NCBI GenBank assembly: GCA_036378675.1
Contig: DASUWA010000013.1
Location: 1-64,000 of the forward strand
Direction of reading: 5' to 3'
Length of the DNA stretch: 64,000 bases
Origin: Acidimicrobiales bacterium
GTDB taxonomy: Bacteria > Actinomycetota > Acidimicrobiia > Acidimicrobiales > Palsa-688
This document shows positions 34,948 to 43,456 of the stretch, in pieces. A model generated the notes under the pieces. It was given only the letters and a program-made list of their open reading frames with translations. It did not search any database and was not told where the DNA came from. The stretch's first letter is position 1. The number at the start of each line of letters is the position of its first letter. Made by a program: the position numbers and the translations under genes.

Positions 34948-35832
34948 TCAGTGGTTGATCTTTTCGAGGAATCGGTCGACATGCGCTGCGATGGCGTCGA
35001 CTTCCTCGACGAGCGCGAAGTGCCCGGTGTCGAGTAAAACGACTTCGGCGTCGGGCTGGTGCGTGCGGAACGCCTCAGCCCCGGCTGGCACGAAGAACGG
35101 GTCGTGCTTTCCCCAGATCGCCAGGACCGGCGGTCGCCGGTTGGCGAGGTACTCCTGCCAGGCCGGATAGCTGGGCGGGTTGGTCTGGTAGTCCCATAAA
35201 AGTGCCTCGGCTGCGCGGCGCCGTTCGGGCTCCTCGAGCAGCTTGGCATCTAGGGCGACAAGCGCCGGGTCGGCGGACTCGGCATCGCGCAGTCCCGCCT
35301 CCCACTGCATACGGGTTCCGGCAGGTGAGAGAAACCAGTCGACGGTTGCCTGGTGCCCGGAACGGTCGGACCACCACTCGCCGAGAGGTGCCACGGCCTC
35401 GCCGAGGCCTTCAAGTGCGATGTTGCCGTTCTGGGCGATCAAACCTGTGATGCGTTCCGGGTGGGCGGCAGCGATCCTCATCCCGACCGGGGCGCCGAAG
35501 TCGAACATGTAAAACGCATATCGGTCGAGGCGCAGGTGCTCGAGGAGCGCATTGGTGACTTCGGCGAGGAGATCGAAGGTCCATTCGGTATCGGGGGGAG
35601 CGGAGGAGAACCCATAGCCCGGGTAGTCAGGTGCGACGACGTGCCAGCGGGTGGCGAGCCGCTCGATCAAGCCGAGGTAGGCGTGGCTCGAGGAGGGATG
35701 ACCTGGAAGTAGGACGATGGCCGGGGCGTCTGACGGTCCAGCTTCCCGCCAGAACAACTCGAAGCCGGCGATCTGATCCCTGTGGTGGCGTGACGGGCTG
35801 GTTTGAACACTCTTGGGAGCGGTGGTGCTCAT
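34948..35832 (-). CDS. Alpha/beta hydrolase, epoxide hydrolase / haloalkane dehalogenase type (294 aa)
   Basis: The oxyanion-hole motif is LLPGHPSSSHAY (about 41-52) and the nucleophile elbow is YMFDFGAP, with Asp in place of Ser, as in epoxide hydrolases and haloalkane dehalogenases. The cap domain is Trp-rich (EWWSDRSG), the acid region is IWGKHDPFF, and the catalytic His is in LDTGHFALVEE. It is divergent from a CGNR-type regulator with 165 bases between, which may control it. Substrate unknown. Confidence 0.85.
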   Translation of the reverse strand: MSTTAPKSVQTSPSRHHRDQIAGFELFWREAGPSDAPAIVLLPGHPSSSHAYLGLIERLATRWHVVAPDYPGYGFSSAPPDTEWTFDLLAEVTNALLEHLRLDRYAFYMFDFGAPVGMRIAAAHPERITGLIAQNGNIALEGLGEAVAPLGEWWSDRSGHQATVDWFLSPAGTRMQWEAGLRDAESADPALVALDAKLLEEPERRRAAEALLWDYQTNPPSYPAWQEYLANRRPPVLAIWGKHDPFFVPAGAEAFRTHQPDAEVVLLDTGHFALVEEVDAIAAHVDRFLEKINH

Positions 35833-35910
35833 GTCGTTTGCCTTTCTGTGTGAGTGACTCCTGCCACTCAGCTCTGCGTGACTCGTCAGGGTTGGTGGCC
35901 GGGATGCTGT

Positions 35911-35999
35911 CTAATGGCTATATGTGTTCTAATACCGTTAGGTCGTTACACGAGGGCGCCCTTCCTAACTGGTGCATCCGTTACACTGCCATTAGCCAT
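35911..35999. promoter_or_regulatory. Repeated/inverted ATGGCTA sites in the divergent hydrolase-CGNR region
   Basis: CTAATGGCTA at 35911-35920 is mirrored by GCCATTAG / TAGCCAT at 35988-35999, the latter overlapping the start codon of the regulator. Further related TTAGG and CGTTAC elements lie between. The layout suggests an autoregulator's operator pair; no direct evidence of binding. Confidence 0.35.
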
Positions 36000-36612
36000 G
36001 AGTTCTGCTGTCGCCCGACCCACGCTGATGGAAGCTGCTCAATCCTCCGGCTTCATGGTTGGGGGCGAGCCGCTGGCCGTCGACCTCGCCGACACAGTGG
36101 TAACGGTCTCCCAGCCGCCAACCGACCTGCTCGCGGACAAGAAGGCGAGCGACCGGTTCTGGTCCCTCCAGGCCTACCGGTTGCCTGAGCCCTGGCGGGC
36201 CCCGTCGCTGTCAGACACGCGGGAGTTGCGCGATGCCATCCGGGCACTGCTCGACGCAGCCCTTTCAGGAGCCCCCTTCAGAGCCGGAGCGCTGAAGGTC
36301 GTAAACCGTGTTAGCGGCGCAGTGACCACAACACTCGCGGCCGAGAACGACTCCGGGCGGCTCCAAAAGCTGGAGTACTGGGGGGCCGCCCAGCCCGCCG
36401 ACCTGGCGCTCGGAGCGGCCGCGCGGTCAGCCATCGAACTGCTTAGCGACCCATCCGGACTGGACCATCTCCGCCGGTGCGCGAATCCCAACTGTTCGAT
36501 GCTATTCGTCAAGGGGGACGCGCGCCGAGTTTGGTGCACTCCGAACATCTGCGGCAATCGGACCCGGGTTGCTCGCCACTACCTTCGCCACCGCGAGCCC
36601 GACCTCCGTTAG
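35998..36612 (+). CDS. CGNR zinc-finger / ABATE-domain regulator (204 aa)
   Basis: The N-terminal ABATE region includes GGEPLAVDLADTVVT and ELRDAIRALLDAALSG. The C-terminal CGNR zinc finger has RRCANPNCSMLFVKGDARRV, then WCTPNICGNR from about 178 and a basic tail. The four Cys positions are complete. Proteins of this family are thought to be transcription regulators and usually lie next to the gene they control, here the divergent epoxide-hydrolase-like gene. The ATG at 35998 is the first one giving a family-length product. Confidence 0.85.
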   Translation: MSSAVARPTLMEAAQSSGFMVGGEPLAVDLADTVVTVSQPPTDLLADKKASDRFWSLQAYRLPEPWRAPSLSDTRELRDAIRALLDAALSGAPFRAGALKVVNRVSGAVTTTLAAENDSGRLQKLEYWGAAQPADLALGAAARSAIELLSDPSGLDHLRRCANPNCSMLFVKGDARRVWCTPNICGNRTRVARHYLRHREPDLR

Positions 36613-36621
36613 ATCGGGGCG

Positions 36622-36644
36622 CCGAATCGAAGGCCTCGATTCGG
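36622..36644 (+). terminator. Hairpin after the CGNR gene
   Basis: A perfect 9-bp inverted repeat CCGAATCGA / TCGATTCGG with a 5-base loop begins 10 bases after the stop codon. It lacks a U-tract but its position fits an intrinsic terminator. Confidence 0.55.
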
Positions 36645-36761
36645 CCGCACTGACTCCTTCGGCTTGCCCCGCTAAGTCTTTTGTAACGCTAGGCCAGCGC
36701 CAAGTGACATTAGGGGCGGAGGGGCTTTCCTCCTCCCCAACTACTCCGAAGGAGCGCACTC

Positions 36762-37310
36762 ATGGCCATGTCAACCGCGTCGGTCAGGCACCGACTCATC
36801 GGGAAAGACAGCGTCGGGACTTGGGTCGATCGTGAACTGTTGATCCGGATCGGTCTAGGCACGTTGATCGCCGCGGTGCTCGACGCAGGGTTCGCCTTTG
36901 TCACCTATGTCCTCATCGCCCACCGTTACAACTTCGAAACGCTCTTGCAATACATCGCCACCGGGGTGGACCACCACGCCTTCCGTTCGGGATGGACGGG
37001 CGTAGGCACCGCGGCGCTTGGCTTCGTCATCCACCTGGGCCTGTCACTCGGATTCGCCGTTGCTTATGCAGTCGGGCTTCGGAACGCGCAGAGGAGCACG
37101 GCTGGAATAGCGGCGCTGGGAATCATCTACGGTGCCGTGATCTGGGTGATCATGGCCGGTGCCGTACTTCCTGGCCTGGGAGTTATGCACGAACCAGCAG
37201 GCGGGCGCTACTGGTGGGCCTTCCTCGTCGATCATGCAATCTTGGTCGGTTTGCCCATTGCCGTCATCGGATCGTTCAGGTCCAACTTCAACAAGGACCA
37301 CCAGCGATGA
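36762..37310 (+). CDS. Four-helix membrane protein of unknown function (182 aa)
   Basis: Four hydrophobic helices: LIRIGLGTLIAAVLDAGFAF, AALGFVIHLGLSLGFAVAYA, TAGIAALGIIYGAVIWVIMA and AFLVDHAILVGLPIAVIGSF. Connecting loops carry conserved-looking His residues (VDHHAFRSG, MHEPAGGRYWW). It is similar in plan to YagU-type inner-membrane proteins. AAGGAG precedes the ATG. The stop overlaps the MOSC gene start (ATGA), so the two are coupled and may be functionally linked. Confidence 0.65.
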   Translation: MAMSTASVRHRLIGKDSVGTWVDRELLIRIGLGTLIAAVLDAGFAFVTYVLIAHRYNFETLLQYIATGVDHHAFRSGWTGVGTAALGFVIHLGLSLGFAVAYAVGLRNAQRSTAGIAALGIIYGAVIWVIMAGAVLPGLGVMHEPAGGRYWWAFLVDHAILVGLPIAVIGSFRSNFNKDHQR

Positions 37311-37954
37311 GCACCCGACCGACCGTCCTGTCGGTCAACGTCGGTGAGCCTCGGAGCTACGAAACCGACAAGGGCCTTGTCACTACGGGGATATGGAAGA
37401 CGCCCGTCGAGGGCCGCGTCCGCACGATCGGCGTGAACCTCGAGGGCGACTCTCAGGCAGATCGCGTGAATCACGGTGGCTGGGACAAGGCGATCTACGC
37501 CTACGCAGTCGAAGACCTCCGGTACTGGGAACGGGAGATGGGCCGACCGTTCGGACCGGGATCTGTCGGCGAGAACCTGACGATCAGCAACATCGACCCG
37601 AATGAGGCGCTCATCGGGGAGCGGTGGGCCGTAGGGACCACCGTGCTGGAAGTATCCGAGCCCCGCTCACCGTGCTATCGGCTGGGGCTCCGCCACGATG
37701 ACGTGACGCTTCCCCGCCGGTTTGTAGCCGCACAGCGACCCGGTACGTATCTGCGGATCATCGAACAGGGCGACATCGGTGCCGGCGACACGATCGAGGT
37801 GATCGAGCGGCCCGACCACTTGGTGACCGTGCGACTGGCGTTCCAGGCCTGGCTCGTCGATCGGAGGCTGGTGCCCCAGCTGCGGGCCGCGCCTCAGTCG
37901 TCCGATGCCTGGAAGGCTTGGATCTCCAAGGAGCCGCACCTCCGCGTCACCTGA
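37307..37954 (+). CDS. MOSC-domain protein (215 aa)
   Basis: A MOSC domain similar to YiiM: VLSVNVGEPRSYETDKGLVT, VNLEGDSQADRVNHGGWDKA, a VGENLTISNID motif, and the conserved sulfur-carrying Cys in EPRSPCYRLGLR (about 126), with a C-terminal helical extension. YiiM-like proteins use the molybdenum cofactor to reduce N-hydroxylated bases; others carry sulfur. The ATG overlaps the end of the membrane protein gene. A Mo-enzyme is also encoded at 44088-45371. Confidence 0.87.
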   Translation: MSTRPTVLSVNVGEPRSYETDKGLVTTGIWKTPVEGRVRTIGVNLEGDSQADRVNHGGWDKAIYAYAVEDLRYWEREMGRPFGPGSVGENLTISNIDPNEALIGERWAVGTTVLEVSEPRSPCYRLGLRHDDVTLPRRFVAAQRPGTYLRIIEQGDIGAGDTIEVIERPDHLVTVRLAFQAWLVDRRLVPQLRAAPQSSDAWKAWISKEPHLRVT

Positions 37955-37966
37955 CTTGCTTCGACG

Positions 37967-38725
37967 TCACCGGCCGGTTGGCCGCTCCACCGGGTGCCCG
38001 TCGACGTAGATGTCGACCTTCTCGTTGTAGAACGCCACCAGCCCGGCGATCGGTGCGACGGCTGTGTACGGGTAGTCGTAAACCCACGCAATGTCGTCCA
38101 CCGTCGTTCCGTCGATATCGGCGGACCAGTACTGGCTGGTCACTCCCTTATACGGGCATGCCGTTTCGGTGTCGCTCGGGACCAGGTAGTCGAACTCCAC
38201 GTCGGTCCGGTTGATGTAGTAGCGGGTCGGCAGGCCGGTCTCGAAGACCAAGACGGGTGAGAACGTCTCGGCGATGACCTCTCCGTTCAGTTCGATCCGG
38301 ACCGAGCGGGTGGATCGAAGGGCGTCGACCCGGACGTAGGGGTTGCGGGGATGGACGTGGACCTGCTCGTCCTCCTCGAACCAGGCATCGAGAGCGTCCC
38401 AGTTGAACCGGACCGTGTTGACGAGGCGTTCGTCCGCCGACTCGATGACGACCTTGGCAACTCGGTTGCGGTACTCGCCGCCGCTCTTCAAGCCATGCGT
38501 TTCGAGTGTTCCCCACGCGCTCTTTTGAGTATGACCTTCAGGCACGAGGAGATCCTGAAGGACATCGTCGATCGGAACGTAGTACTGCGGATACCTGCCG
38601 TGCTCCCATACGTACAAGGCCCGAGTCGTGTCGAAGACGACCAACCCGTCGAGTTGCCCGCGTATCCGCCGCGGAACTGGTTGGACCGAATCGGGGGGAG
38701 TAGCAAAGGACGGATGGTCAGCCAT
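37967..38725 (-). CDS. DUF427 domain protein, two repeats (252 aa)
   Basis: Two successive DUF427 barrels. The first has VVFDTTRALYVWEHGRYPQYYVPIDDV-type residues (about 28-55); the second (from about 145) has ELNGEVIAETFSPVLVFETG, PTRYYINRTDVEF, CPYKGVTSQYW and AWVYDYPYTAVAPIAGLVAF. The fold resembles the Mss4-like/beta-barrel group; function is unknown. The ATG overlaps the stop of the ABC permease gene by one base, so it belongs to the exporter operon. Confidence 0.85.
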   Translation of the reverse strand: MADHPSFATPPDSVQPVPRRIRGQLDGLVVFDTTRALYVWEHGRYPQYYVPIDDVLQDLLVPEGHTQKSAWGTLETHGLKSGGEYRNRVAKVVIESADERLVNTVRFNWDALDAWFEEDEQVHVHPRNPYVRVDALRSTRSVRIELNGEVIAETFSPVLVFETGLPTRYYINRTDVEFDYLVPSDTETACPYKGVTSQYWSADIDGTTVDDIAWVYDYPYTAVAPIAGLVAFYNEKVDIYVDGHPVERPTGR

Positions 38726-39594
38726 CACACCACCGCCGAGCGATTGAAGATCCGTACTGAGAGGAGAGTGAACACTCCCGCCCAGGCTACGAGCACGAGC
38801 ATGCTAAGGGTGGCTTCGAGGGTCGGATTGGTCATTCCCCAAATGTCGTGCAAGCCCACCGCGTGACGGTCGAGCAACCCGTACCTGAGGAGTGCCAGAG
38901 CGTGGGTGAGCGGGAGCGCTCGGGCGAAGCCGGCGAGGCCGACCGGAAGATCGGTGATCCGGAACAGCGATCCGGCGAGGAACCACGGGAGGATCGCCAC
39001 GACCGGCGTCAGCCCGACGTACTCCTCCTGGGAGGGTACCCGGTTCGCCAGGATCTCCGACAGGGAGTACATGAACACCGTGAACGCGATGACCGCGCCC
39101 GTGAACCACCCGATGCCGGCTGCGGTCTGGTCGAAGTGGCTTCCCCGTGCCCAGCCGGCGAGCATCAGCACTGCCACCTGCAGGATGCTCATCGCCGCGG
39201 CTACCGCGAGGTTCCCAGCGACGACGACGCCACGAGGTATCGGCGCGGCCAGCAGTTCCCTGCGAGCGCCGGAGCTTCGGTCAACGATGACCCCGATGCC
39301 GGCGAACGTGCAGGCGAGGGGAATCAACAGTCCGACGGTTCCGATGATCACGAACGTCCGGTAGTCCACGCCACCGCGACCGCTCGAAGGGATCATTCTG
39401 GCCAGCGCGGGCGCGAGGACGAGAGCGAAGAGAAGCGGGGTCGCCATGGGCGCCAGGATCTCCCTCGGGGTGTGAGCGGACAGCGACAAGCGTCGCCGTG
39501 CCAGCGTCGCCCACGCGCTGAAGACACTCGGCTTGGACGCCCATGTCCGCTCGGCCACCGTGCCAGCATCCAACTGTGAAGCGTAAGTAGTCAC
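38725..39594 (-). CDS. ABC-2 type transporter permease, DrrB-like (289 aa)
   Basis: A hydrophilic N-terminus of about 40 residues is followed by six helices typical of ABC-2 exporters, including TPLLFALVLAPALARMI, TFVIIGTVGLLIPLACTFAG, VVAGNLAVAAAMSILQVAVL and PVVAILPWFLAGSLF, with the family signature region ADLPVGLAGFARALPLTHAL-like (residues about 220-240). It works with the ATPase encoded 22 bases upstream as a drug or lipid exporter. The downstream DUF427 gene overlaps it. Confidence 0.87.
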   Translation of the reverse strand: MTTYASQLDAGTVAERTWASKPSVFSAWATLARRRLSLSAHTPREILAPMATPLLFALVLAPALARMIPSSGRGGVDYRTFVIIGTVGLLIPLACTFAGIGVIVDRSSGARRELLAAPIPRGVVVAGNLAVAAAMSILQVAVLMLAGWARGSHFDQTAAGIGWFTGAVIAFTVFMYSLSEILANRVPSQEEYVGLTPVVAILPWFLAGSLFRITDLPVGLAGFARALPLTHALALLRYGLLDRHAVGLHDIWGMTNPTLEATLSMLVLVAWAGVFTLLSVRIFNRSAVV

Positions 39595-39616
39595 GTTCCT
39601 TCTCCTAAATCCTTGA

Positions 39617-40552
39617 TCAGGCAGCCAGACTCGAGCCGGTCAGCTGCAGGTACACGTCGTCGAGAGTCGGGCGGCGGCTGGTCATCGACTCGGTCTCGAT
39701 ATCGAGCCTGGACGCGATGTCCAGAACGGTCGCGGCCGGTGCCTCGAGCGGAATGGTGAGAGTTGACCCGACCGCGAAAGCCGTGGCGCCGGCGACGTTT
39801 GCCGAGCGGAGCTTGTCGAGGGCGACGCGAGCGTCACCGTTGACCCGGAGCTCGAGGATCTCGGTGCCGAACCTCTCCAGCAGGGCCCACGGAGCCCCCA
39901 GCGCGACTATGTCGCCGCTGTGGACGATTGCCACCCGGTCGCAGAGGCGGTCCGCCTCGTCGAGATAGTGAGTCGTCAGCACCGTCGCCATTCCCGTTCT
40001 GTTTCGCAAGCCGGCGATCAGATCGAGCAGCTCGTAACGGATCCGGGTGTCCAGGCCGACGGTCGGCTCGTCGAGAAAAAGGACACGGGGGTTTGACAAC
40101 AGCGCCCGGGCGATCTCTAGCCGCCGGCGCTGGCCGCCGCTGAAGCTCTCGACCGCTCGGCCCAACAACTCGGACAGGCCGAACGACTGAGCGAGCTCGG
40201 CCACTCGGCGTTCTGCCGCAGCCGGGGGGATCCCCCAGAGACGGGCGTGGAGCTGCAGGTTCCGTTTGCCGGTTAAAGCACGGTCCACGACCGCATCCTG
40301 GAACACGACGCTGCTAACCGAGCGTGCGTCCAGCGGCTGTGCCTGCACGTCGTAGCCGGCCAGCCGGGCTGTACCCGAAGAAGGCTTGATCGTCGTGGTC
40401 AGCATGCCGATGGTGGTGGACTTTCCCGCCCCGTTGGGACCGAGCAGCCCGAATACCTCTCCGGGTGCGACGGTGAAGCTGACCCCGCGCACCGCTTCGA
40501 CGCCACCGGGATAAGTCTTTTTCAAATCTTCGACCTCTACGGCCCAGTCCAC
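39617..40552 (-). CDS. ABC transporter ATP-binding protein, DrrA-like (311 aa)
   Basis: Walker A GPNGAGKST (about 44-52), signature SFSGGQRRRLEIARAL, Walker B RVLFLDEPTVGLD and the switch His in LTTHYLDEAD. The C-terminal regulatory domain (about 220-311) is of the DrrA type found with ABC-2 permeases. The GTG at 40552 was chosen because AAAGGA precedes it; the longer frame overlaps the presumed promoter. It is divergent from a two-component system that may control it. Confidence 0.9.
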   Translation of the reverse strand: MDWAVEVEDLKKTYPGGVEAVRGVSFTVAPGEVFGLLGPNGAGKSTTIGMLTTTIKPSSGTARLAGYDVQAQPLDARSVSSVVFQDAVVDRALTGKRNLQLHARLWGIPPAAAERRVAELAQSFGLSELLGRAVESFSGGQRRRLEIARALLSNPRVLFLDEPTVGLDTRIRYELLDLIAGLRNRTGMATVLTTHYLDEADRLCDRVAIVHSGDIVALGAPWALLERFGTEILELRVNGDARVALDKLRSANVAGATAFAVGSTLTIPLEAPAATVLDIASRLDIETESMTSRRPTLDDVYLQLTGSSLAA

Positions 40553-40630
40553 GTCATTTTCCTTTCGCTGGAGAGTGCTGATCTTCAAGGACGGAACGAT
40601 GCCCGAAAAGGTGACATCGGAGTGCCCGTG

Positions 40631-40681
40631 CAAAGTGCCGCAACGTGCCGCCGCGTTACGGTTTGTGACAAATCGCTAACG
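40631..40681. promoter_or_regulatory. Direct and inverted repeats between the ABC operon and the two-component system
   Basis: CAAAGTGCCG and CAACGTGCCG form a direct repeat with a 10-base period (40631-40650), typical of OmpR/PhoB-type binding. Next to it, CGTTACGGTTTGT and its imperfect mirror ACAAATCGCTAACG span 40654-40681. Located midway between divergent starts, these are candidate response-regulator sites. Confidence 0.4.
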
Positions 40682-40734
40682 TTTCGGCGGAACGGCTGGC
40701 GAAGCCCTCCGAATCCCGGGAAGATGGCCCGGTG

Positions 40735-41436
40735 ATGGATGCTCCACCGCAGACGCATCGGGTTCTCGTCATCGAGGACGACCCGACGGTCGGCGAGGTC
40801 GTGGCCCGATACCTCTCCCGGGAGGGATACAGCGTCGTGGTGTCCGCCGACGGTCGTGCCGGGCTCCAGACAGCGCTAGATTCCCCGCCCGACCTGGTGG
40901 TGCTCGACCTGATGCTTCCTGGCCTGTCAGGCGTGGAGGTGCTAGGCGAGCTGAGGAAGGCAACACCTGTCCCGGTGATAATGCTGACCGCGCTGTCGCG
41001 GGAGGTCGATCGGGTGAGCGGGCTGGAGATGGGCGCAGACGACTACGTAGCCAAGCCTTTCTCCCCACGAGAGCTGACCGCGCGTGTGAAGGCAGTGTTG
41101 CGGCGGGCGAACGGCTTGATCGAAGCGCCCGGGGGGCCCGAGGTGCTGACGGCGGGCGAGCTCGAGCTGGACGCCAGCACCAGGCAGGTGACGATTCAGG
41201 GCCGGCCTATCGATTTGACGGCCAGGGAGTTCAATCTTCTCGCTCATTTCATGCGTAATCCCACGCGGGTGTTTCGGCGTGAGGAACTATTGGAACAGGT
41301 GTGGGGTTTCAGCTACGGAGACACGTCCACAGTGACAGTGCACATCAGCCGGCTGCGCGAGAAGATCGAGCCCGATCCCAGTTCCCCCCGGTACATCAAG
41401 ACGGTCAGGGGCCTGGGATACCGCTTCGTCCTATGA
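40735..41436 (+). CDS. OmpR/PhoP-family response regulator (233 aa)
   Basis: Receiver domain: VIEDDPTVGEVVARYL, phospho-acceptor Asp in LVVLDLMLPGLSG, Thr in MLTALSRE and Lys in VAKPFSPRE. The winged-helix trans_reg_C domain runs from about 130 to 233 (IDLTAREFNLLAHFMRNPTR, VHISRLREKIEPDPSSPRYI, VRGLGYRFVL). The ATG is preceded one codon earlier by a GTG that could also serve. Its TGA overlaps the kinase ATG (ATGA). It probably controls itself, the divergent exporter and/or the glycan cassette downstream. Confidence 0.93.
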   Translation: MDAPPQTHRVLVIEDDPTVGEVVARYLSREGYSVVVSADGRAGLQTALDSPPDLVVLDLMLPGLSGVEVLGELRKATPVPVIMLTALSREVDRVSGLEMGADDYVAKPFSPRELTARVKAVLRRANGLIEAPGGPEVLTAGELELDASTRQVTIQGRPIDLTAREFNLLAHFMRNPTRVFRREELLEQVWGFSYGDTSTVTVHISRLREKIEPDPSSPRYIKTVRGLGYRFVL

Positions 41437-42695
41437 GCAGATCCCGGGTTTGGTTCAGCGGTTGGTGGCCGGCTGCGTTCTTCTTCACAGGAGTGGGGCT
41501 CGCATCGATAGTCGCTGCGGTGGCCGGCCTCGGCACCACGGACACCGTTACAGTGCTTTGGGAGTCGGTGGTGGGTGCGGCGCTGGCTGGTCTCATCGCA
41601 GGGGTATCGCTGGTGTTCCTCCGCCGGGCTCGGCTCGCGATCCAGGCTTCCATCGCCGCCCTAGCGCCGATTGTTGCGGTCGCCATCGGAGTCACGTGGG
41701 CCACCTGGAAGATGTTCATCACCGGCCACGACTTGCGAGTTCTGTGGGTGGTCCTGGCGTCGGCGGGCGGATCTGGCATGGCAGCTTCACTGCTTCTTGC
41801 GCAGCGAGTGAGGAACGCCAGCCGCTCGGTCAGCGAGCTGGCCAGGATCCTCGGGGAAAGCGGGCCCGGTGCGTTACCTCCCGACGCATCCGGGCCCGCC
41901 GCCCCGGGCGAGCTCGCCGCGCTCGCACACGATCTGCGACGGACCTCGCGGTTGCTCGCCGAGGCGCAGGCCCGGGCCGTCTCGGAAGAGCAGACTCGAC
42001 GAGATCTGGTCGCTTGGGTTTCGCACGATCTGCGGACACCGCTGGCGGGGATCAGAGCGATGGTCGAGGCGCTCGAGGACGGAGTCGTCGCCGAACCTGC
42101 AGACGTGGCCCGCTACCACGCCACGATGAGGCTGGAGGTCGACCGCCTGTCGGGACTGGTGGACGATCTGTTCGAATTGACTCGCATCCAGTCGGGTTCG
42201 CTGAATCTCTACACCGTGCCCGTGCAGGTCGACGAGATCATTTCGGACGCGATTGCGGGCGCTTCTGTTTCGGCGGGCGCAAAAGGGGTCGAGTTGCGCT
42301 GCGAGCTGCAAGAGCCGGTGCCGGTGGTGAACGCGGCCCCTCCGGAGATGATCCGGGTCATCCGAAACCTGCTCGACAACGCGATCCGCCATACCGACAC
42401 CGGAGGCGAGGTAACCGTGCGATCCGAGTTGGACCGGGTTGACGGGCGGGTGCGGGTATCCGTCCTTGATGGTTGCGGCGGGATCCCGCCGCACGAAATC
42501 GGCCGTGTTTTCGAGATGGGATATCGCGGGGACGTAGCCAGATCACCGGGAGAAGGTCGCGGTGGCTTGGGACTCGCCGTCGCGCAAGGGATCGTCCATG
42601 CCCACGCCGGCCAGATCGAAGTGTCCAACCTTAACGGCGGATGCCGGTTCACGGTGTCCATTCCGCTCGACCACGCGAACGACCGTGCCAAATGA
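41433..42695 (+). CDS. Membrane sensor histidine kinase (420 aa)
   Basis: Four hydrophobic helices within residues 10-130 with very short loops, i.e. an intramembrane-sensing layout rather than a large extracellular sensor. A linker/HAMP-like segment follows, then HisKA with His in WVSHDLRTPLAGIRAM, and HATPase with NLLDNAIRHT, LDGCGGI (in place of the usual D-x-G-x-G) and GRGGLGLAVAQGIV. Such sensors often detect envelope stress or drugs together with an ABC exporter. Starts in overlap with the response regulator; the glycan cassette begins 74 bases downstream on the same strand. Confidence 0.88.
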   Translation: MSRSRVWFSGWWPAAFFFTGVGLASIVAAVAGLGTTDTVTVLWESVVGAALAGLIAGVSLVFLRRARLAIQASIAALAPIVAVAIGVTWATWKMFITGHDLRVLWVVLASAGGSGMAASLLLAQRVRNASRSVSELARILGESGPGALPPDASGPAAPGELAALAHDLRRTSRLLAEAQARAVSEEQTRRDLVAWVSHDLRTPLAGIRAMVEALEDGVVAEPADVARYHATMRLEVDRLSGLVDDLFELTRIQSGSLNLYTVPVQVDEIISDAIAGASVSAGAKGVELRCELQEPVPVVNAAPPEMIRVIRNLLDNAIRHTDTGGEVTVRSELDRVDGRVRVSVLDGCGGIPPHEIGRVFEMGYRGDVARSPGEGRGGLGLAVAQGIVHAHAGQIEVSNLNGGCRFTVSIPLDHANDRAK

Positions 42696-42769
42696 CCGTG
42701 CAAACCGACCACACGTAACGCTGGGCCGACCCTCGAGACTCAAGCACTGATCAACAGTTGAGGAAGAAC

Positions 42770-43456
42770 ATGACCGACGTTCCGCGACGCGCGCCCCGAA
42801 ACCGGCGCAGCCACCAGAGTCACCTCCTCGTGATGGCGAAGGCTCCCATGCCGGGGAAGGTGAAGACCCGGCTATGTCCTCCGCTAACGCCGGCAGAGGC
42901 GGCGGTGCTGGCCACCGCGGCGCTCGCCGACACCCTCGACGCGGTGGCGGGATGCCACGCCGAACGGAAGATCCTCGCGCTCGACGGAAGCGTCGGCGAC
43001 TGGCTCCCGCCGGGCTTCGAGGTGATCCAGCAGCGCGGCGACAGCTTCAACGAGCGGCTCGCAGCCGCTTGGGCGGATGCCGGGGGACCGGGGTTGCAGA
43101 TAGGCATGGACACCCCGCAAGTGAACAGCGACCTGCTTGATCGATGCCTCGAAGCCACCTTCCGGCCGGGGATAACCGCTTCATTGGGGCGGGCAACGGA
43201 TGGGGGATGGTGGGCTATCGGGCTGTCGCAGCAATGGGATTCGGATGTGTTCACCGGCGTTCCGATGAGCACACCGTCGACTGGGACGATCCAGCTGATG
43301 AGGCTCGAAGGTGCGGGCCATCGAGTGGCTCAGCTGCCGTGGCTAACCGACGTGGATTGCATCGGGGACGCCCTCCAGGTCGCTGTCCGGGCACCTCGCT
43401 CGAGGTTTGCCGCGGTGACCCGCAACCTCCGCCCACAGCTTGGAGGTGTGGCGTGA
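42770..43456 (+). CDS. DUF2064 / TIGR04282-type glycosyltransferase (228 aa)
   Basis: GT-A-like nucleotide-sugar fold: HLLVMAKAPMPGKVKTRLCP (the family's N-terminal signature, similar to nucleotidyl-sugar enzymes), QQRGDSFNERLAAAW, GMDTPQVNSDLLDRCL (Asp cluster for metal) and GRATDGGWWAIGL. Members are named for arsenosugar synthesis, but no arsenic gene is present here. GAGGAA precedes the ATG. First gene of the cassette; the methyltransferase GTG overlaps its TGA. Confidence 0.85.
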   Translation: MTDVPRRAPRNRRSHQSHLLVMAKAPMPGKVKTRLCPPLTPAEAAVLATAALADTLDAVAGCHAERKILALDGSVGDWLPPGFEVIQQRGDSFNERLAAAWADAGGPGLQIGMDTPQVNSDLLDRCLEATFRPGITASLGRATDGGWWAIGLSQQWDSDVFTGVPMSTPSTGTIQLMRLEGAGHRVAQLPWLTDVDCIGDALQVAVRAPRSRFAAVTRNLRPQLGGVA